Positions 44,583-49,418 of a DNA stretch of 49,418 nt are shown here, in pieces. The notes beneath the pieces were generated by a model that worked only from the letters and a program-made list of their open reading frames with translations, searched no databases and was not told the origin of the DNA. The translations under genes and the position numbers were made by a program. The DNA is from Burkholderiales bacterium (GTDB lineage: Bacteria; Pseudomonadota; Gammaproteobacteria; Burkholderiales; SG8-39). Where the stretch lies: NCBI GenBank assembly GCA_014860395.1, contig JACZJU010000247.1, forward strand, positions 1 to 49,418. The letters are read 5' to 3'. Positions within the stretch are counted from its first letter, which is position 1, and every line of letters begins with the position of its first letter.

Positions 44583-45358
44583 GCGCGATCGTAGCGGAAG
44601 CGGATTCCGACGACCTGGAAGCGCTGTTTGATAGCATCGTCAAGGACAGCTTCGCGCCAGCACCAGCCGCGGCGCCGAAGGCGGAAGCGGCCACAGAAGC
44701 GGATACAGCAGCGAATACGGAAGCGAATACGGAAGAGCAAATGCCGGAAGATGCGCCGGGCGACGTCATGGGCCGCATCGGTCGTCTGACGCGCACGCTC
44801 CACGATGCCTTGCGCGAGCTGGGCTATGACCGGGTGCTGGAAAAGACCGCCGCATCGATACCCGATGCACGCGACCGGCTCGATTACGTCATCAAGATGA
44901 CCGAGCAGGCGGCGGTGCGCGCTCTAAACGCGATCGAAACCGCGCAGCCGATCCAGGAGCGTTTGGGCGACGAAGCCGAGCGTTTGTCCGCGAATTGGGA
45001 GAAGCTGTTCAACAAGCAGTTGAGTGTGGGCGAATTCAAGACGTTGGTGGCCAGCACTCGCCACTTTCTTTCGCAGGCGCCGAAGCAGACGCGCGCCACC
45101 AACGACCAGCTGCTAGAGATCATGATGGCGCAGGACTTTCAGGATCTGACCGGACAGGTGATCAAGAAGATCACCAAGCTGGCACAGGATATGGAACAGC
45201 AGCTGGTGCATCTGCTGGTCGATCTGGTGCCCGCAGACGTGCGCAATGAAATCGACACCGGCCTGCTCAATGGCCCGGTGGTAAACGCAGCCAAAGGGCC
45301 GGAGGTGGTGACCAACCAGAACCAGGTCGACGACCTGCTGGCGAGCCTGGGATTCTAG
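44579..45358 (+). CDS. cheZ: CheY-phosphate phosphatase CheZ
   Basis: Dephosphorylates CheY-P. The 259-residue protein has the catalytic segment [16 protein letters not shown] containing the active glutamine, in a long helical hairpin. The C-terminal CheY-binding peptide is [12 protein letters not shown]. The N-terminal about 60 residues are an Ala/Glu/Thr-rich linker partly encoded by two exact copies of a 12-base repeat (GCGAATACGGAA, 44711-44734). Translation is coupled to cheY. A repeat-rich 571-base gap follows. Confidence 0.96.
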   Translation: MSAIVAEADSDDLEALFDSIVKDSFAPAPAAAPKAEAATEADTAANTEANTEEQMPEDAPGDVMGRIGRLTRTLHDALRELGYDRVLEKTAASIPDARDRLDYVIKMTEQAAVRALNAIETAQPIQERLGDEAERLSANWEKLFNKQLSVGEFKTLVASTRHFLSQAPKQTRATNDQLLEIMMAQDFQDLTGQVIKKITKLAQDMEQQLVHLLVDLVPADVRNEIDTGLLNGPVVNAAKGPEVVTNQNQVDDLLASLGF

Positions 45359-45374
45359 GGCCGCGCAGGTTGTC

Positions 45375-45560
45375 GGCGCGCGCAGCGCGCAATGGTCGTG
45401 AATCGGCGTAGGCGAACGTGGAAGTAGACGTCGAGCTGCGGCTAAGCGCTTGCGCGCACGGCGGCCCGTGCGCGCGGATCGTCGATTGCACGCGGATGAA
45501 AAGCGTATCCCTGCGCAATCGACGATCTTGCATGAAAACCGCATACCGTCCTTGCTTTTC
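45375..45560 (+). repeat. Repeat unit A between cheZ and flhB
   Basis: First copy of a degenerate direct repeat (second copy 45617-45806). Shared landmarks are GGCGCGC-NN-AGCGCGCAATGG at the start, GCGCGGATCGTCG near offset 100, then CGGATGAAA-N-GCGTATCC, CGACGATCT and GCATGAAAA. Inside is a perfect 13-base inverted repeat GATCGTCGATTGC/GCAATCGACGATC (45477-45489, 45515-45527). Confidence 0.75.
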
Positions 45561-45565
45561 CCAAT

Positions 45566-45616
45566 AACCGTGTTTTCGGTACGGATGCGCATTTCATCCG
45601 TACCGAAAACACGGTT
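45566..45616. repeat. Perfect 22-base inverted repeat
   Basis: The arm at 45566-45587 (begins AACCGTGTTTTCGG, ends ACGGATG) is the exact reverse complement of 45595-45616, with a 7-base loop CGCATTT. It ends directly where repeat unit B begins. No T-run follows on either strand, so it is not an ordinary terminator. Confidence 0.85.
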
Positions 45617-45806
45617 GGCGCGCGGAGCGCGCAATGGCCGCGCGGCCAGATCCCAGACTTGCGGGAATACATCGAACTGCAGCGACGGAAACTGCGCGGA
45701 CGGCGTATCGCGCGGATCGTCGCTTGCGCACGGATGAAAGGCGTATCCGCGTTCGATCGACGATCTCGCATGAAAAACCCGTTCCCCTGGCGTTTTTCTC
45801 CGTAGT
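45617..45806 (+). repeat. Repeat unit B between cheZ and flhB
   Basis: Second copy of the repeat at 45375-45560, similar in length and in the order of landmarks. The inner stem here is GATCGTCG/CGACGATC (45715-45722, 45758-45765). The middle part has diverged strongly from unit A. From 45807 to the flhB start nothing further is recognised. Confidence 0.75.
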
Positions 45807-45929
45807 CCGCCGGCCGCCGGCATCTCCGCCGTCGAAGCCGGGGAATTGCGCTGCAAAACCGGCACTGTTCGACTGATCGATGCCGGCGTCGCCATTCGAT
45901 AATCTCGTTCAATCAGCCAAGGACGGGAG

Positions 45930-47084
45930 ATGGCAGAAGACACCGGCTTAGAACGCACAGAACCAGCATCCGACCGACGGCGCGAAGAGGCGCGGGAGAA
46001 GGGGCAGGTAGCGCGTTCGCGCGAACTGTCGACGCTGGCGCTGCTGCTCGCCGCCGGCGGCGGGTTGCGCTTCCTCGGAAGCGACCTCGCTGACACGATG
46101 TCGCAGATGATGCGCCACGGCATGCAACTGGACCGCGCGCTGGCGTTCGATACCGATCTGATGCTGCTGCGCCTGAAGGACTCATCGGCGGATGTCCTGC
46201 TGGCGTTTTCGCCGCTGTTCGTGTTGCTGACGCTGGCGGGGATAGCTTCGGCGATAGTGCTGAACGGCTGGATGTTCAGCTTCAAGCCGCTGATGCCGGA
46301 TTTCGGGCGCATCGATCCGCTGAAAGGGTTGACGCGCATCGCATCCTGGCACGGCGTCGTCGAAATGCTCAAGGCGATCGCCAAGGCCGGACTCGTCGGC
46401 AGCGTTGCCGCCTGGGTTCTCTGGCGCGACAGCGGCGCGTTGCTTTCGATTGCGGCCCAGCCGCTGGGCGAGGGCATGTCGCACCTGATGAACTTGCTGG
46501 GCACCGGCTTTCTCATCATGGCCGGAAGCATGACCCTGGTGGTGGCCATCGATATTCCGTTCCAGCTCTGGGACCACGAGAAGAAGCTGCGCATGACGCG
46601 CGAGGAAGTGCGCAAGGAGAACAAGGAAACCGAGGGCGATCCGCAGGTCAAGGCGCACATCCGCAGCCAGCAGCGCGAGATGGCGCGCCGGCGCATGATG
46701 TCGGAAATTCCCAAGGCCGACGTGGTCGTCACCAACCCGACCCATTACGCGGTGGCCCTGCGTTATCAGGACGGTGCGATGCGCGCCCCGACGGTGGTGG
46801 CGAAGGGCGCGCACCTGCTGGCAGCCCACATCCGCGCGCTGGCCGAGGAACACCGGGTGCCGATACTCGAAGCGCCGCCGCTCGCGCGCGCGCTCTACCG
46901 CCACGCCGAGCTTGGCGACGAGATCCCGGCGGCGCTGTATACCGCCGTGGCCGAAGTGCTCGCGTATGTGTATCAACTGCGCCGCCATCGCGAAGACGGC
47001 GGCCCGATGCCGAGCGAGCCGGAGCTGGCGCCGCTGCCCCCGGGGCTGGACCCGGGGCTTGATCCCGCGCAAGGCGCCGCATGA
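45930..47084 (+). CDS. flhB: Flagellar export apparatus protein FlhB
   Basis: Export-gate component and substrate-specificity switch of the flagellar type III secretion system. The 384-residue protein begins MAEDTGLERTEPASDRRREE, the typical substrate-like N-terminus. Four membrane helices follow. The cytoplasmic domain has the autocleavage motif NPTH at residues 269-272 (VVVTNPTHYAVALRY), at the same residue number as in Salmonella. The tail is acidic and proline-rich. Its stop overlaps the flhA start (ATGA). Confidence 0.97.
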   Translation: MAEDTGLERTEPASDRRREEAREKGQVARSRELSTLALLLAAGGGLRFLGSDLADTMSQMMRHGMQLDRALAFDTDLMLLRLKDSSADVLLAFSPLFVLLTLAGIASAIVLNGWMFSFKPLMPDFGRIDPLKGLTRIASWHGVVEMLKAIAKAGLVGSVAAWVLWRDSGALLSIAAQPLGEGMSHLMNLLGTGFLIMAGSMTLVVAIDIPFQLWDHEKKLRMTREEVRKENKETEGDPQVKAHIRSQQREMARRRMMSEIPKADVVVTNPTHYAVALRYQDGAMRAPTVVAKGAHLLAAHIRALAEEHRVPILEAPPLARALYRHAELGDEIPAALYTAVAEVLAYVYQLRRHREDGGPMPSEPELAPLPPGLDPGLDPAQGAA

Positions 47085-49159
47085 ACGACACTTTCAACCT
47101 GAAACTGTTCCTCGGCAACATCGGCCTGCGCGCGGCGGCAATGCCGATGCTGATCATCATGATCCTGACCATGATGATTCTGCCGGTGCCGCCGTTTCTG
47201 CTCGACCTGCTGTTCACTTTCAACATCGCGCTCGCCATCATCGTCCTGCTGGTAAGCCTGTACACGCTGAAGCCGCTGGATTTCGCCGCGTTCCCCACCG
47301 TCCTCTTGATGACGACCCTGCTGCGGCTGTCGCTCAACGTCGCCTCGACGCGGGTGGTGCTGCTCAACGGCCACTCGGGCGCGGACGCCGCCGGCAAGGT
47401 GATCGAGGCGTTCGGACAGTTCCTGGTCGGCGGCAACTACGCCGTCGGCCTGGTGGTGTTCTTCATTCTGGTGGTGATCAACTTCGTGGTGATCACCAAG
47501 GGCGCCGGGCGCATCGCCGAGGTCAGCGCGCGCTTCACCCTGGATGCGATGCCGGGCAAGCAGATGGCGATCGACGCCGACCTCAACGCCGGACTGATCG
47601 GCGAGGAGGATGCGCGCCGCCGCCGCCGGGAAATTTCGCAGGAAGCCGAGTTCTATGGCGCCATGGACGGCGCGAGCAAATTCGTGCGCGGCGACGCCGT
47701 CGCCGGGATCATCATTTTGATGGTCAACGTCATCGGCGGACTGGTGGTCGGCGTGATGCAGCACGACCTGGACGTCGGTCACGCGGCGAAGATCTACACC
47801 CTGCTCACCATCGGCGACGGCCTGGTGGCGCAGATTCCGGCGCTGGTGATTTCCACGGCTGCGGGCATCGTCGTCAGCCGCGTGGGGAGCGATCAGAGCA
47901 TCGGCGATCAGCTGATCTCGCAGCTGTTCAACAAGTCGCAGGTGCTGATGATCACCGCCGGCATCCTCGGCATCATGGGCATGATCCCGGGCATGCCCAA
48001 CTTCGCCTTCCTGCTGCTTGCAGCGCTGCTGGGAGGCGGCGGCTACATGATCGCGAAGCGCCCGACCGTGGTGGAGGCGCCGGCGCCCGAACCGGCAGAG
48101 GCGAGTCCCTCGCTCGATGCTTCCTGGAACGATGTGGTTCCGGTGGACACGCTCGGCCTGGAGGTGGGGTACCGGCTGATCGCTCTGGTGGACAAGGCGC
48201 AGGACGGCGAGTTGCTCAAGCGCATCAAGGGACTGCGCAAGAAATTTGCGTTGGATGTGGGTTTTCTCGCACCGGCGGTGCATATCCGCGACAACCTGGA
48301 ACTGCGCCCGAACGCCTACGTGATCACGCTGAAGGGCGTCGAGATCGGCCGCGGCGAATCCTACACGGGCATGTATCTCGCGATAAACCCGGGGCACGTG
48401 AGCAACGCGCTTCCCGGCGCGGTGACGCACGATCCGGCGTTCGGCCTGCCGGCGGTGTGGGTCGACGCCGGCATGCGCGAGCAGGCGCAGACCTTCGGTT
48501 ACACGGTGGTCGACGCCGGCACCGTGATCGCCACCCATTTGAATCATGTGATGCAGACGCATGCGGCCGAACTGCTGGGCCGGCAGGAGACGCAGCAACT
48601 GCTCGACCACGTCGGGCGCGAATCGCCCAAGCTGATCGAAGATCTGGTGCCGAAACTGCTGCCCCTGGGCACGGTGCAAAAAGTGCTGCAGCGCCTGCTC
48701 GAGGAAGGCGTGCATATCCGCGACATGCGCACCATCATCGAAGTCCTCGCCGAGCATGGCGCGAAAGTGCAGGACGCAGGCGATCTCAGCGCGCTGGTGC
48801 GGGTGGCGCTGGGCCGCGCCATCGTGCAACAGCTTTATCCCGGCGGCCACGAACTGCAGGTGATGGCGCTGGAGCCGAATCTAGAGCGCGTGCTGTTGCA
48901 GGCGGTGCAGTCCAAGAGCGGCGAGGCCGCGGGCATCGAGCCGGGGCTGGTCGATACGCTGCTACGCGAGGCAGGCGCGGCGGCGCAGCAGCAGGAGCGG
49001 CTCGGGCTGCCGCCGGTGCTGCTGGTGCCGGCCGAACTGCGCGTGCTGCTCGCCCGCTTCCTGCGCCGCGCCGTGTCACAGATCAAGGTCATCGCGCATA
49101 GCGAAATTCCGGATACAAGCACCATCAAAGTCACTGCGTTGCTCGGGGGTAAAGGATGA
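47081..49159 (+). CDS. flhA: Flagellar export apparatus protein FlhA
   Basis: Nonameric export-gate protein. At 692 residues it is full length: about eight membrane helices in the first half with the FHIPEP-family segment LLRLSLNVASTRVVL, the conserved loop KGAGRIAEVSARFTLDAMPG, and the large cytoplasmic ring domain from about residue 345 (DTLGLEVGYRLIALVDKAQD on). Overlaps flhB and flhF by 4 bases on each side, indicating tight translational coupling. Confidence 0.98.
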   Translation: MNDTFNLKLFLGNIGLRAAAMPMLIIMILTMMILPVPPFLLDLLFTFNIALAIIVLLVSLYTLKPLDFAAFPTVLLMTTLLRLSLNVASTRVVLLNGHSGADAAGKVIEAFGQFLVGGNYAVGLVVFFILVVINFVVITKGAGRIAEVSARFTLDAMPGKQMAIDADLNAGLIGEEDARRRRREISQEAEFYGAMDGASKFVRGDAVAGIIILMVNVIGGLVVGVMQHDLDVGHAAKIYTLLTIGDGLVAQIPALVISTAAGIVVSRVGSDQSIGDQLISQLFNKSQVLMITAGILGIMGMIPGMPNFAFLLLAALLGGGGYMIAKRPTVVEAPAPEPAEASPSLDASWNDVVPVDTLGLEVGYRLIALVDKAQDGELLKRIKGLRKKFALDVGFLAPAVHIRDNLELRPNAYVITLKGVEIGRGESYTGMYLAINPGHVSNALPGAVTHDPAFGLPAVWVDAGMREQAQTFGYTVVDAGTVIATHLNHVMQTHAAELLGRQETQQLLDHVGRESPKLIEDLVPKLLPLGTVQKVLQRLLEEGVHIRDMRTIIEVLAEHGAKVQDAGDLSALVRVALGRAIVQQLYPGGHELQVMALEPNLERVLLQAVQSKSGEAAGIEPGLVDTLLREAGAAAQQQERLGLPPVLLVPAELRVLLARFLRRAVSQIKVIAHSEIPDTSTIKVTALLGGKG

Positions 49160-49418
49160 ACGTCAAGAAATTTTTCGCCAACACTTCACGCCAGGCCCTG
49201 CAACTGGTCAGGCAGGGCCTCGGTCCGGATGCGTTGATTCTGTCCAATCGCGCGGTCGACGGCGGCGTCGAGATTCTCGCCATGGCGCAGGGTGATCTGT
49301 CGCCGCAGGCCGAACCGGCGAAGATCCCATCGCGCGAGCGCGATCGCCAGGAAAAGAACACGGCACGCGATTCGGGGCGCCGGCCGCAGCCGGCGGCGCC
49401 CGCCGCGGTGGCGGCTAC
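49156..49418 (+). CDS. flhF: Flagellar biosynthesis GTPase FlhF (5' part only)
   Basis: SRP-type GTPase controlling placement or number of flagella. Only 87 codons are visible before the window ends. The opening MNVKKFFANTSRQALQLVRQ and GLGPDALILSNRAVDGGVE is the conserved FlhF N-terminus; a disordered Pro/Ala/Arg-rich linker follows. The G domain is outside the window. AAAGG precedes the ATG, which overlaps the flhA stop. The presence of flhF suggests polar flagellation (inference). Confidence 0.95.
   Translation, partial: MNVKKFFANTSRQALQLVRQGLGPDALILSNRAVDGGVEILAMAQGDLSPQAEPAKIPSRERDRQEKNTARDSGRRPQPAAPAAVAA

Noticed and set aside
45375..45806. CRISPR-like array
   Set aside because: Only two long, diverged units; no short identical repeats with regular spacers and no cas genes.
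45113..46735. Minus-strand open frame spanning the cheZ-flhB gap, with two similar segments
   Set aside because: It runs antisense through cheZ and flhB; the internal similarity comes from the DNA repeat, not from a protein repeat.
46973..48850. Long minus-strand open frame across flhA
   Set aside because: Antisense shadow of flhA, rich in His/Gln/Arg.

Overview
The window is a gene-dense, GC-rich bacterial chromosome segment with no rRNA, no CRISPR array, no insertion sequence and no prophage genes. Gene content and order point to a betaproteobacterium: an ECF sigma factor/DUF3619/DUF3106/RDD cluster divergent from ilvB-ilvN-ilvC-psd-pssA-leuA, the order rplU-rpmA-obgE-proB divergent from ispB with a neighbouring tRNA-Pro, and FlhDC as flagellar master regulator. 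I cannot name a genus from the sequence alone. TRAP transport, a rubrerythrin/Fe-S operon and flagella suggest a motile respiratory organism that meets changing oxygen levels.

Layout. 1-4455 (minus): pepA, holC, a small unknown gene and the 5' two thirds of valS. 4666-6818 (plus): lptF-lptG, the lipopolysaccharide export permeases, behind a structured leader. 6960-9971: a TRAP transporter, dctP-dctQ-dctM. 10030-11845 (minus): ECF sigma factor, DUF3619, DUF3106 and RDD genes. 12003-18679 (plus): branched-chain amino acid and phospholipid genes ilvB-ilvN-ilvC-psd-pssA-leuA; a leucine-rich leader peptide precedes leuA. 18717-22060 (minus): DUF2069, wrbA, lytic transglycosylase, proS. 22195-23395: rppH and a CBS-domain gene. 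23611-26673: rubrerythrin, a GlpC-like Fe-S protein, DUF3501 and a CNP1-like secreted protein. 26804-29623 (minus): proB, obgE, rpmA, rplU. 29770-30859: ispB and tRNA-Pro(CGG).

30989-39260 is the least ordinary part. On the minus strand it holds a Crp/Fnr regulator, an unknown membrane-anchored protein, a LapG-like periplasmic cysteine protease and a protein kinase-HDOD-GAF fusion. On the plus strand it holds an unknown coiled-coil membrane protein and a REC-degenerate GGDEF-EAL protein. 39363-49418 (plus) is the flagellar/chemotaxis block flhD-flhC, motA-motB, a membrane-anchored methyltransferase, an HDOD protein, cheY-cheZ, then flhB-flhA-flhF (flhF cut by the window edge). A 570-base intergenic repeat region splits cheZ from flhB.

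The most interesting signals are: the leucine attenuator-type leader before leuA; mutually exclusive hairpins before lptF; a recurring GAGGGGA/TCCCCTC hairpin at several loci; the AT-rich promoter/operator before the rubrerythrin operon; the Crp/unknown/LapG-like/kinase-HDOD-GAF group next to c-di-GMP and flagellar genes; and the duplicated repeat with a perfect 22-base palindrome between cheZ and flhB. Family names rest on recognition of motifs and gene order; no database search was possible.
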